This document shows positions 7,062-14,941 of a stretch of DNA of 56,982 nucleotides, one piece after another. Position 1 is the stretch's first letter. The number at the start of each line of letters is the position of its first letter. Both the position numbers and the translations under genes were made by a program. Under the pieces are notes generated by a model that worked only from the letters and a program-made list of their open reading frames with translations, was not told the DNA's origin and made no database searches. The stretch spans positions 1 to 56,982 of the forward strand of contig CAYJBY010000019.1 in NCBI GenBank assembly GCA_964368645.1. Reading direction: 5' to 3'. The stretch comes from JAEDHM01 sp964368645 (GTDB lineage Bacteria; Bacillota; Clostridia; Christensenellales; CAG-1252).

Positions 7062-9536
7062 ATGGAAGCGATTATTACTTTCTTCAATAATTTCAACAAT
7101 AGCTTTGCTAATTATGCAAAGGCAATCGGCGACAAGGTTGCCGCGTTAAATTTTCTCGGTACTACCGTTTCGTTGGGTAAGGTCGATTTTTGTGCGCTAA
7201 CCCTTATCGTATTCGGTTTGATGCTTCTAGCAATAGTGATTTATATCATTTGCGTTTGCTGTGCGGTTGCCAAGGCTCGTAAGAAGGCTCCCGTTGAGGA
7301 TACCGAAAAGAAAAGTAAGAAGAGCAAGAAGTCTGACAAAAAGCAGAACGCCGACAACGCAGTCGTTGCCGCTAAGCCCTCCGCTGCTCCCGTACAGCAG
7401 GACGAGGACGCTGATATCGATCAGCTTTTGTCCAATACCCGTTCCAAGACCAAGGACGTAGCCCACGACGATATCGTCAAGGCGGCTACCGCAGTTTCCA
7501 CCGACGCCCCCGCTACCCTAGAGGACGAGGAAGAACAAGTTGACGCTTCCGAGCAGGCTGTTTCCCTTGACAATCTTCAGGAGCTTGCCGCAGAGGACGA
7601 NNNNNNNNNNNNNNNNNNNNNNNNNNNNNNNNNNNNNNNNNNNNNNNNNNNNNNNNNNNNNNNNNNNNNNNNNNNNNNNNNNNNNNNNNNNNNNNNNNNN
7701 GTTTACGAGTCCGAGGCTGAGGATATCGACGTTGACGCAGAAGAGGTTGAAGAGAGCGAGGAAGACGCCGCCGAATACGAGGACTTTGATTTAAGCGATA
7801 AGCCCGACACCATTTACGACGAGGAAGCCGAGAATCTCAAGGCACAGGAAGAGGCTGAACGTAAGGCTCGTGAAGAAGCCGAGCATTTGGCTAAGCTCGA
7901 AGAGAACCGCAAGGCAAAAGAAGAAGCCGAGCGCAAGGCACAGGAAGAGGCTATGCGCCGCGCCCAGATTGAGGCGGAATACAAGGCAATGCTTGAAGAG
8001 AATCAGCGCAAGGCACAGGAAGAAGCTGACAGACAAGCCGCCGCAGAAGCAGAGCGCAAGGCTCAGGAAGAGGCTGACAGACAGGCCGCGGCTGAAGCTA
8101 ATCGCAAGGCTATAGAGGAAGAAGAACGCAAGGTTAAAGAAGAAGCCGAGCGCAAGGCAGCAGAGGTTGCCGCACGTCTTGAGGCTGAAGAGAAAGAACA
8201 CGCTGCTAAGCTGGAAGCCGAGAGATTGGCTAAGGAAGAGGCGGAGCGTAAAGCGCAGGAAGAAGCTGACGAGCTTGCAAGAATGCAGGCTGCCTTAGAG
8301 GCTCGCCGCGAGGCACAGCGCAAGGCACAGCTTGAAGCTGCTCAAAAGGCACAAGAGGAAGAAGCCGCTCGTAAGGCAAGCGAAGAGGAAGCTCTTAGAT
8401 TAGCCGAAGAGGAAGCCAAGAAGCAAGCTGCCGAAGAGGAAGCTCGCAAGGCACAGGAAGAGGCTGAACAGCAGGCACAGCTTGAGGAGCAGATCCGCGC
8501 TCAGATGATAGCGGAGCGTAAGGCGCAGATAGAGGCGCGTAAGGCTCAAGAAGCTGAGGAAAAGAGATTGGCAGAGGAAGCTCGCAAGGCTAAGGAAGAA
8601 GCGGAGCGCAAGGTTGCCGAGGAAGCATATCGCCGTGCGAAGGAAGAAGAGAGCGCAAGACTGGCAAGAGCGGAAGCGGAGCGCAAGGCGGCTGAAACCG
8701 CGGCATTACGCGCTAAGATAGAAGCAGAGCTTAAGGCACAGGAAGAGGCTGAGCAACTGGCCGCGGAAGAGGAAGCGGCTCGCAAGGAGCGCGAAGCGGC
8801 TGAAAAGCTGGCGGCTGAGGAAGCTGCACGTCGCGCTAAGCTGGAAGCAGACCTCAAGGCACAGGAAGCGGCACAGCAGAAAGCGGCTGAGGAGAAAGCA
8901 CGCAAGGCAAAGCTTGAAGCCGACTTACGCGCTAAGATAGCGGCAGAGCTTAATGCTCAGGAAGTAGCCGAAGAAGAAGTCGCAGCAGCCGAGGAAGCCG
9001 TTGTTGAGGAAGAGGCGATTGCCGCCGCTGACGACACAACCGACGCAACCGAAGAAGCAGAGAAAAAGCACGTTGCAAAGAAGACTCCTCCCACCAAGAA
9101 GGCGGCTGGCACCAAGAAGGCTCCTCCCACCAAGAAGGTGAAGAAGGAAGACGCAGAGGAAGAGACCGAAAAGGCGGCTCCCGCTCCTACTAAGGCAGCA
9201 GCTACCGCAGGCGGCAAAATTAACGTAGAAAAGAAGGTTGACGGATACCATTTCGTTTTGAAGGACGGCAAGGGACAGCTCCTGTGCGAAAGCCGCGGCT
9301 ACACCAAGCCCGAGGGCGCGGTTAAGGCAGTCGGCGCATTCCGCAAGGCTGTTGAGGCGGCTGACTTCAGCATTGAGCAGGATAAGTTCGACAGATACAG
9401 ATTCATTCTCAAGGCAAGCGGCGCACAGACCTCCTACTTCGGCGAGTCCTACAAGACTAAGGTTCAGTGCGAAAAGGCAATACTTGCAGTAAGCAAGCTG
9501 GCTCCCGTCGCAACCGTAGTCCCCTACTCCGAATAA
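7062..9536 (+). CDS. Membrane-anchored K/E/A coiled-coil protein with two C-terminal DUF1508 repeats
   Basis: The visible product is 824 residues including 33-34 unknown ones inside a 100-N gap (7601-7700). Order of parts: a hydrophobic helix at about residues 45-70; a basic stretch (KARKK) placing the rest in the cytosol; an acidic Asp/Glu region; a roughly 400-residue Lys/Glu/Ala/Arg/Gln helix of irregular units such as KAQEEAERKA (about 240-660), probably a long single helix or coiled coil; a basic linker with PPTKKA repeats; and two YegP/DUF1508-like units at about 720-766 and 768-815 (GYHFVLKDGKGQLLCES and RYRFILKASGAQTSYFGES). DUF1508 has no firmly assigned biochemical role. The frame is the same on both sides of the gap, but the true gap length is unknown. 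Possible roles as a cell-envelope or nucleoid tether are speculation. Confidence 0.8.
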   Translation: MEAIITFFNNFNNSFANYAKAIGDKVAALNFLGTTVSLGKVDFCALTLIVFGLMLLAIVIYIICVCCAVAKARKKAPVEDTEKKSKKSKKSDKKQNADNAVVAAKPSAAPVQQDEDADIDQLLSNTRSKTKDVAHDDIVKAATAVSTDAPATLEDEEEQVDASEQAVSLDNLQELAAEDXXXXXXXXXXXXXXXXXXXXXXXXXXXXXXXXXXVYESEAEDIDVDAEEVEESEEDAAEYEDFDLSDKPDTIYDEEAENLKAQEEAERKAREEAEHLAKLEENRKAKEEAERKAQEEAMRRAQIEAEYKAMLEENQRKAQEEADRQAAAEAERKAQEEADRQAAAEANRKAIEEEERKVKEEAERKAAEVAARLEAEEKEHAAKLEAERLAKEEAERKAQEEADELARMQAALEARREAQRKAQLEAAQKAQEEEAARKASEEEALRLAEEEAKKQAAEEEARKAQEEAEQQAQLEEQIRAQMIAERKAQIEARKAQEAEEKRLAEEARKAKEEAERKVAEEAYRRAKEEESARLARAEAERKAAETAALRAKIEAELKAQEEAEQLAAEEEAARKEREAAEKLAAEEAARRAKLEADLKAQEAAQQKAAEEKARKAKLEADLRAKIAAELNAQEVAEEEVAAAEEAVVEEEAIAAADDTTDATEEAEKKHVAKKTPPTKKAAGTKKAPPTKKVKKEDAEEETEKAAPAPTKAAATAGGKINVEKKVDGYHFVLKDGKGQLLCESRGYTKPEGAVKAVGAFRKAVEAADFSIEQDKFDRYRFILKASGAQTSYFGESYKTKVQCEKAILAVSKLAPVATVVPYSE
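7601..7700. other. Assembly gap (100 N)
   Basis: Exactly 100 N, the conventional placeholder for a scaffold gap of unknown size. It lies in the acidic/low-complexity part of the coiled-coil gene, where repetitive sequence plausibly broke the assembly. Confidence 0.97.
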
Positions 9537-9553
9537 TTACTTATCTTAAACTT

Positions 9554-9584
9554 AAAAATCCCGTTGCAAAACGGGATTTTTTTT
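9554..9584. terminator. Intrinsic terminator, probably bidirectional
   Basis: Stem AAATCCCGT / ACGGGATTT with a six-base loop, followed by a T tract on the plus strand and an A tract upstream that gives T's on the minus strand. It ends the coiled-coil gene and faces the tauE-like gene. Confidence 0.85.
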
Positions 9585-9620
9585 ACGCTCTTTTTATCAG
9601 ATATGAAGATGGATTATAGA

Positions 9621-9668
9621 AATGGTTAGCCCAAAGGCTCTTAGAATGGTTAGCCTAAAGGCTCTTAG
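9621..9668. repeat. Two tandem 24-bp repeats with an internal palindrome
   Basis: Two adjoining 24-base units (9621-9644 and 9645-9668) differ at one base. Each contains TTAGCC-(C/T)AAA-GGCTCTTAG, a small inverted repeat. They lie just after the 3' end of the minus-strand exporter gene. Confidence 0.8.
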
Positions 9669-9672
9669 CCTG

Positions 9673-10503
9673 TTATGCTATTACAATTGCACAGCGTACG
9701 ATATTGACCGCGATAATTATCAAAATTACCGTTTGCAAGCCGTAAAAAAACTTAATAGCCGTTTTTTCCGACACCTTGGAGGATAGCAGAGAACCCAACA
9801 AGCCGCCCACTATGCCTGCGGCGATGACACTGCAAAGGGTGGTAATTAAAAGCGGTCCAGTGATAACCGAAAAGCCGCCGCGGACAGCCGTGAAAATCAG
9901 CTTTGCGGATTGCGCCGCCAAGACTATGGACAGAGAGCAAAAAGCCGCTTCCTTAATGCACATTGAAAACAGTAACATAAGGCAAGCGGTATTGAGCGTG
10001 CCGCCGCCGATTCCCAAAAAGGCGGAAACCAAGCCTAAGCCCAAACCTGTTATCAAAAACATCGCCGCCCGAGTATGCTGAAAATGCACCTTGTCCTTAT
10101 TCCCCATATAGACGTAACCGAATATTATCATAGGGATAAACACGCAGTTTTGGACAAGCTTGACAACGCTGTCGGATACGCCTGCCGTCAGCAGTGAAAA
10201 AACGTACTCGCCCACTGCGCCGCCGACCACGCCGCCCAGTATCAAAGCGACAAGCGAGGACTGCGAAACCTTCTTTTCGTATAGTCCAAGCCTACGCGAA
10301 TTAGCCTGACTGACTATCGAAACCAAGGACATTGCAAAGACCATACACGAGGTAAGAATAGCGATTTCCGACGCGGAAAAGGTACCGACCATATCCATAA
10401 TCGGTTTGATTACCAGTCCGCCGCCGTTGCCTGTTACCGCCCCCACGACAGTGGCGGCAAGCACCAGAAGCGCATACAAAAACGCCATTAGTCCGTAACT
10501 CAT
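9673..10503 (-). CDS. TauE/SafE-family anion exporter
   Basis: A 276-residue membrane protein with about eight helices in two homologous halves. The N-terminal half has GAVTGNGGGLVIKPIMD and the C-terminal half has AFLGIGGGTLNTACLM; this duplicated glycine-rich motif is the signature of the TauE/SafE (sulfite/organosulfonate exporter) family. It starts 22 bp after the stop of a sulfatase gene and is the last gene of the desulfation operon. By context it most likely exports the sulfate or sulfite released inside the cell; the substrate is an inference, since the family also moves other anions. Confidence 0.88.
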   Translation of the reverse strand: MSYGLMAFLYALLVLAATVVGAVTGNGGGLVIKPIMDMVGTFSASEIAILTSCMVFAMSLVSIVSQANSRRLGLYEKKVSQSSLVALILGGVVGGAVGEYVFSLLTAGVSDSVVKLVQNCVFIPMIIFGYVYMGNKDKVHFQHTRAAMFLITGLGLGLVSAFLGIGGGTLNTACLMLLFSMCIKEAAFCSLSIVLAAQSAKLIFTAVRGGFSVITGPLLITTLCSVIAAGIVGGLLGSLLSSKVSEKTAIKFFYGLQTVILIIIAVNIVRCAIVIA

Positions 10504-10525
10504 TATCTCTCTCTTGTACGCGTAA

Positions 10526-11965
10526 TCAGCGTAAATCCTTTCTCCGTATCAGCGTGGGGAGAATCTTGCGATCCTTAACCCAATACCTCTTGTAAAAACC
10601 GTTGTTTTCAAAATCGTCTCCGATTCTGTTCATTTCGGCGTACATTACCGCCTTAAGCTTATCACGAATACCGCTGTATGCGGCGTTTTCCGCCAAATTA
10701 ACGGTTTGATAGGGATCGCTTACGTTGTCGAACAAAAACTCCTTTCCGTCGCGCCGATACACCGCGTAGGTGTATTGCGCTGTACGATAACCGCGCCACT
10801 CGTATCCGTAGCCGTATATTGCAGTAGGTCCTGTTCCCGTAAGAAGACACCCGTCCGATTCGTTCTGCTTGTACTCGCCCTTAAGCAAGCCGCTCTTGTC
10901 CTTGCCGTCCACCGTTTTTGCCGCCGGTAAATCCATCAAACTCAACAGGGTTGGCATTATATCCACAGTGTTAAAGCAAACGGTGCTTTTGTGGCAGGGA
11001 AGAACGCCGTCATATTTTATAAGGAAAGGTACTCTAACCGCCTCGTCGTAAAAAATATTCTTCGCACGCCGTCCGTGCGCTCCGAACATTTCGCCGTGGT
11101 CGGAAGTGAATACGATTATGCTTTCCCGATCCAAACCCAGTTCTTTAACCGCTTTTATCAGCCGCCCCACGTTATAGTCAAGATTAGCCACCATTGCGTA
11201 ATAAGCCCGTTTCCAGTCGTTGAGCTTTTTGCGTTCGCCCGGCAAAAACCTTGCCCAAACGTCCGCGTACCTGTCATTATGCTTGACGTAGTTGGGAGCG
11301 GTGGGAAAATCCACGTTTTCAAAACGCGAATAGTACTCGGCAGGTACGTTTTCTCTTGTCCAAGGATCGTGGGGAGTTCCCAGCGAAAGGAAAAAGGCGA
11401 AGGGCTTGTCCTGCGCTTTCAGCCTTGTAAGCTGCTGAATCGCCATATCCGTTTGAGCGTCGGGTTCGTAGCCCTCCACGGGGATTTTTTCCGGGGAATC
11501 CAAATGGTAATACGCGTAAGGCGCGTAGTATTTATGATGAAAATTGTAGCCTGCGAAATAGCCGTTGAAGCCGAGCCTGTCCTCGCCCTTTGGAATGTAG
11601 CTGTTTTTTACGTCAAAATGATGCCCGAGCTGTGCCGCGTACATATGCCACTTGCCGATATAGCAGGTATCGTAACCGTTTTCATTGAAAATATCCGCTA
11701 TGGTTTCGTGAGCCGGATTGATGCGGATTTCGTTAATTACCATTCCAGTGCCGTTAGCGCCCACCGTGTAGTCACCGGTTAAAAGCGACGCTCTGTACGG
11801 CGCACATACAGGGTGTCCTGATACGGCGTTATCCAAAATCTCGCTTTCACGGCTTAGGTCGTCTATATTGGGGGTATAGGCGTATTCGTCGCCGTTGTAA
11901 CCCACGGACGAGTACCTTAGCTGATCCGCAAATATATATATCAAATTAGGTTGTTTATCACTCAT
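10526..11965 (-). CDS. Cys-type sulfatase, predicted cytoplasmic
   Basis: A 479-residue S1-type arylsulfatase-superfamily hydrolase that should remove sulfate from a sulfated sugar. The formylglycine site reads HPVCAPYRASLLTG with Cys54, the C-x-P-x-R form needing oxidation to formylglycine. Metal/active-site segments are IYIFADQ near the N-terminus and SDHGEMFGAHG further on. There is no signal peptide or lipobox, so the enzyme should act in the cytosol, matching the sugar importer beside it. The ATG at 11965 follows CGGAGAT. Its reading frame happens to stay open through the 100-N gap into the upstream symporter, but a 968-residue fusion is an artefact of the gap placeholder. A phosphonate or phospho-monoester role is possible for this fold, but the adjacent maturase argues for a sulfatase. 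Confidence 0.9.
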   Translation of the reverse strand: MSDKQPNLIYIFADQLRYSSVGYNGDEYAYTPNIDDLSRESEILDNAVSGHPVCAPYRASLLTGDYTVGANGTGMVINEIRINPAHETIADIFNENGYDTCYIGKWHMYAAQLGHHFDVKNSYIPKGEDRLGFNGYFAGYNFHHKYYAPYAYYHLDSPEKIPVEGYEPDAQTDMAIQQLTRLKAQDKPFAFFLSLGTPHDPWTRENVPAEYYSRFENVDFPTAPNYVKHNDRYADVWARFLPGERKKLNDWKRAYYAMVANLDYNVGRLIKAVKELGLDRESIIVFTSDHGEMFGAHGRRAKNIFYDEAVRVPFLIKYDGVLPCHKSTVCFNTVDIMPTLLSLMDLPAAKTVDGKDKSGLLKGEYKQNESDGCLLTGTGPTAIYGYGYEWRGYRTAQYTYAVYRRDGKEFLFDNVSDPYQTVNLAENAAYSGIRDKLKAVMYAEMNRIGDDFENNGFYKRYWVKDRKILPTLIRRKDLR

Positions 11966-12021
11966 ATAATCTCCGTTATCGAACACGTTAATCGGCGCAT
12001 AGCCGTTAGCACTGCCGTCAA

Positions 12022-12121
12022 NNNNNNNNNNNNNNNNNNNNNNNNNNNNNNNNNNNNNNNNNNNNNNNNNNNNNNNNNNNNNNNNNNNNNNNNNNNNNNN
12101 NNNNNNNNNNNNNNNNNNNNN
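12022..12121. other. Assembly gap (100 N)
   Basis: Exactly 100 N between the symporter and sulfatase genes. The C-terminus of the symporter and perhaps more is missing. In the 56 bases between the gap and the sulfatase ATG, one frame ends in TGA overlapping that ATG (ATGA), which could be the true symporter stop. Confidence 0.97.
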
Positions 12122-13426
12122 CAAAGGCACTATTGTCGCTATGGTATATATTCCCTTAACGGTAGCTTGCGACTGTCCGTCGTAACCGCGTCCTGCCACG
12201 TAACCCACCGCCACCAAAAGCGAGGGAACTATAGCCGCAATCGCCTGTCCGATTTTGCGCATAAAGGTGAAAATCGCATAGCTTGTGGCTTCCTCTCTCC
12301 GTTTTGAAAGCAATTCCTGATAATCTATCACGTCCATCGCCATTGCCCACAGCTCCAGCGTGAAAAAGCTGATACCGCACCCCTGCAAAAAGCAGAAAAC
12401 AATATAAATCCAAGGGTTGGGGATTTTCCAGCACGCCATTACCAGACTTGCCGCCGTGCTGACGGCTAAGCCTATAACGCACATCTCCTTTTTGCCCAGT
12501 TTTTTGATAATCTTCTCGGTAAAGGGAATCATTACCACCATCGGCGCGTAGGTGGCTATGGTAACGTAGGTCATAAAGCCTGTTTTGCGGTAGTACACGT
12601 TGAAAAGATAAATGTCAACGGTATTGATGTACATAGAGGACGCTATTAACAGCATACCTGCCAGACTCATTATGATAAAGGGCTTGTTATGCGCCAACGC
12701 CTTAAGCGTGGCTCCGAAATTGAGCTTCTGCTCCGTTGACGGATAGGAATACTGCTCCTTGGTCGTAAGGAAGGCAACGAGATAGCACACTATCATTATT
12801 ACCGCAATTACGCTCATTGCGATAACCAGCTTGGTGCCGTCCAAAGCGGAGACGGTTTCGCCGTCGCCGTTGACGTAGGTGGAATAGACGAGAATAGGGA
12901 AAAGCATACCTGCCGGCACGCCCCCGATTCCGCCGCCGATTGAACGGGCGATGGAAAGCCTGCTGCGCTCGTTTTGCTCTCTGGTCATTACCGTAGCCAT
13001 TGAGCCGTAAGGCACCAAAACCACGGTATATAACATTCCGTACGCGATATAGGTTATAAAGGCAAAGGCGATACAGCCGCCTAAGCTCATATTCTTAATC
13101 GGTGCGAACATCAGCACCGCAATCAGCGCAAGAGGGATACCACCGTAAAGCAGATAAGGACGGAACTTTCCCCATTTCGAGGGCTTGGCTTTCTGCGCCA
13201 GATAGCCCATAATCGGATCGTTGATACCGTCCCAAACTCTGGCTACAATCATTAGCACGGTAATTGCAACACCCCAAGCGGCGGCGGACGCGGCGTCAAA
13301 GTGTGCGCCCAAAACGTCGGTATAGAAAAGGGTTAGATATGAGCTGGCGGCGGCAAAGGCGATATTGTTACCCAAATCGGCAATTGCATAGCCTGCGTAG
13401 CTTTTCAGTTTTAGTTTCTCTGCCAT
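12122..13426 (-). CDS. GPH-family sugar:cation symporter (3' end lost in gap)
   Basis: The visible 435 residues have about twelve hydrophobic segments and the glycoside-pentoside-hexuronide (MelB-like) hallmarks: YAIADLGNNIAF at the N-terminus, the VWDGINDPIMG motif that carries the cation/sugar-binding Asp residues, and PYGSMATVMT in helix 4-5. This family co-transports oligosaccharides or glycosides with H+ or Na+. Position between maturase and sulfatase suggests import of a sulfated glycoside. The ATG at 13426 is chosen because GAGGT precedes it; the GTG at 13432 overlaps that SD. Its extreme C-terminus is unknown because of the gap. Confidence 0.9.
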
Positions 13427-13467
13427 AGACACCTCGTTGATTCTCTTAACTGTCGCGGTTAATCCGC

Positions 13468-14520
13468 TCAGTTCATTGATTTCAGATAGGGTAATGCGTA
13501 ATCAAAAAAGGCTTTCTGCCCCTCGCAACGGTCAAAATCCTCGTTTTCACGGCGGCAACCGCCTTTGCAAAGGGTGTAATACCTACATTCACGGCACCGT
13601 TTCGGCACCTCGCGCCGCCTTAAAAAGTCCACGGCTTGAGGAGTCCTTTCCAACTGGAAAAAGTCGGATTCGTGAATGTTGCCTAACAAATATCCGTCCG
13701 TGCAATAGAAGTCGCAGGGAAAAACGTCTCCGTTAGCTTCCACCACGAACTGTCTGCCGCAACAGCCGTTCATACCGCACTGCTCCGCTTCCAAGTGTTT
13801 CGCTAAACGGACATAATTATCCATACAGCGCACGGAAACGTAATTGCCGTCCCTATACGCCCGATAATAGCAGTCAAAAAGCCGAAGCAAATAGCTACCG
13901 TAAACGTCGGAGGTCATTGCCAGCCCGTGCTCGGCGGTTTTTAAGCAGGGAATAAACTGCAAATACCGCTCGCCCTGACCTACGAAAAAATCAAATATAT
14001 CGCGGATACGCTCCACGTTGCCGTGACTGACTACCACCGATACGTTATGCTCTACGCCTTTATCCTGTAACAGCTTCAAAGCGCGGCTTACTTGAGCAAA
14101 GGTGCTTTCGCCGTTTTTGCCCGTACGATAGCGGTTATCCGCCGCGTCGCCGTCCAGTGACAGCCCAACCAATACGCCGTTGGTCTTAAAAATATCGCAC
14201 CACTCGCCGTCAAGGCACAAGCCGTTGGTCTGGAGTCCGAAGCTAAAGCCCCTGCCCTTGGCATAATCCAGTACCTCGCGGTAAAAATCCTTGCCACGCA
14301 GAAGAGGCTCGCCGCCCTGAAAAATAATACTTTTCTCGCCGTCTTTATACTCCGCCGCCGCGTCGATACAACGCTTGGCGGTGAGAACAGACATATCTCC
14401 GAAATCACCTTTGTTCCGAGCCGCCGCCTCGCCGCGATAAAAACAATAGGCACAGCCCATATTACATTTACCTGAGGACGGTTTCAGCATAACAGACAAA
14501 TTGTTTTTCGATTTTTCCAT
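13468..14520 (-). CDS. Anaerobic sulfatase-maturating enzyme (radical SAM/SPASM)
   Basis: A 350-residue radical-SAM protein. The SAM cluster motif is CNMGCAYCFY (Cys18, Cys22, Cys25 approx.), followed by FQGGEPLL and a C-terminal SPASM region with CGMNGCCGRQFVVEANGDV, CDFYC and CRECRYYTLCKGGC for two auxiliary 4Fe-4S clusters. These are features of anSME, which oxidises the active-site Cys or Ser of sulfatases to formylglycine. The Cys-type sulfatase two genes downstream is the obvious client. It is the first gene of the operon, 41 bp before the symporter. No clear SD precedes the ATG, and the predicted promoter leaves a leader of more than 300 nt. The internal ATG at residue 11 is no better placed. 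Confidence 0.92.
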   Translation of the reverse strand: MEKSKNNLSVMLKPSSGKCNMGCAYCFYRGEAAARNKGDFGDMSVLTAKRCIDAAAEYKDGEKSIIFQGGEPLLRGKDFYREVLDYAKGRGFSFGLQTNGLCLDGEWCDIFKTNGVLVGLSLDGDAADNRYRTGKNGESTFAQVSRALKLLQDKGVEHNVSVVVSHGNVERIRDIFDFFVGQGERYLQFIPCLKTAEHGLAMTSDVYGSYLLRLFDCYYRAYRDGNYVSVRCMDNYVRLAKHLEAEQCGMNGCCGRQFVVEANGDVFPCDFYCTDGYLLGNIHESDFFQLERTPQAVDFLRRREVPKRCRECRYYTLCKGGCRRENEDFDRCEGQKAFFDYALPYLKSMN

Positions 14521-14830
14521 ATAAGAGTATTCTAGCTTTTTCTCAATTAAAAGTCAATAACCTTGCTTTCACGCAAGCGGTAAAGTAGCGTACTTTGCAA
14601 AGCACTGCCGAAGGAACTGCCGTCCTGCCGTAATAATAACCCTTTTCCATCGGCAAAATTTGCGTATAAAATAAAAACAGCAAAGACGTAACCGCCTTTG
14701 CCGCTTTTATTTGCAAGCATATTCGTGACTTAACGCTTTCCCCCAAAAGCGTGACGGCACACTTACGCGTGTCCTCGGGTGCACAAAAGTGCTTAACGAT
14801 GTTCCCCTTTCTAATCAAACTAAACGCATA

Positions 14831-14859
14831 TTGACACATCAAATCCAATATGTTATAAT
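14831..14859 (+). promoter_or_regulatory. Sigma-A promoter of the merR-type gene
   Basis: TTGACA (14831-14836), 17-bp spacer, TATAAT (14854-14859): a perfect consensus promoter. The start site falls near 14866, at the edge of the palindromic operator, so the regulator bound there could block its own transcription. Confidence 0.85.
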
Positions 14860-14860
14860 C

Positions 14861-14892
14861 ATTATAAACTCCTATCTTAAGAATGGAGTCAA
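14861..14892 (-). promoter_or_regulatory. MerR-type long-spacer promoter of the desulfation operon
   Basis: On the minus strand TTGACT (14892-14887) and TATAAT (14866-14861) are separated by 20 bp instead of 17. The spacer is almost wholly occupied by the palindrome at 14868-14889. Over-long 19-20 bp spacers with the operator between the boxes are the defining feature of promoters that MerR-family activators untwist. The -10 boxes of the two divergent promoters are separated by one base. Confidence 0.8.
14868..14889. promoter_or_regulatory. Palindromic operator for the MerR-family regulator
   Basis: A 22-bp near-perfect palindrome, outer arms ACTCC and GGAGT around a TCTTAAGA core, with only the two positions on each side of the core not matching. 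It lies between the -35 and -10 boxes of the minus-strand promoter and at the start site of the plus-strand promoter. Confidence 0.75.
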
Positions 14893-14941
14893 TAGCAAAA
14901 ACAAAAAAAATTATAAAAAATAAAACTTTTTTGGTAAAAAA

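Noticed and set aside
7800..8950. Repeated DNA that might be a tandem-repeat or CRISPR-like array
   Set aside because: The repetition is at the level of codons for Lys/Glu/Ala helices; units vary in length and no constant spacer pattern exists.
10991..11782. 263-codon plus-strand frame
   Set aside because: Antisense to the sulfatase coding region, whose catalytic motifs are clear on the other strand.
10526..13432. A single 968-residue transporter-sulfatase fusion protein
   Set aside because: The fusion spans a 100-N placeholder; the sulfatase has its own ATG and SD at 11965.
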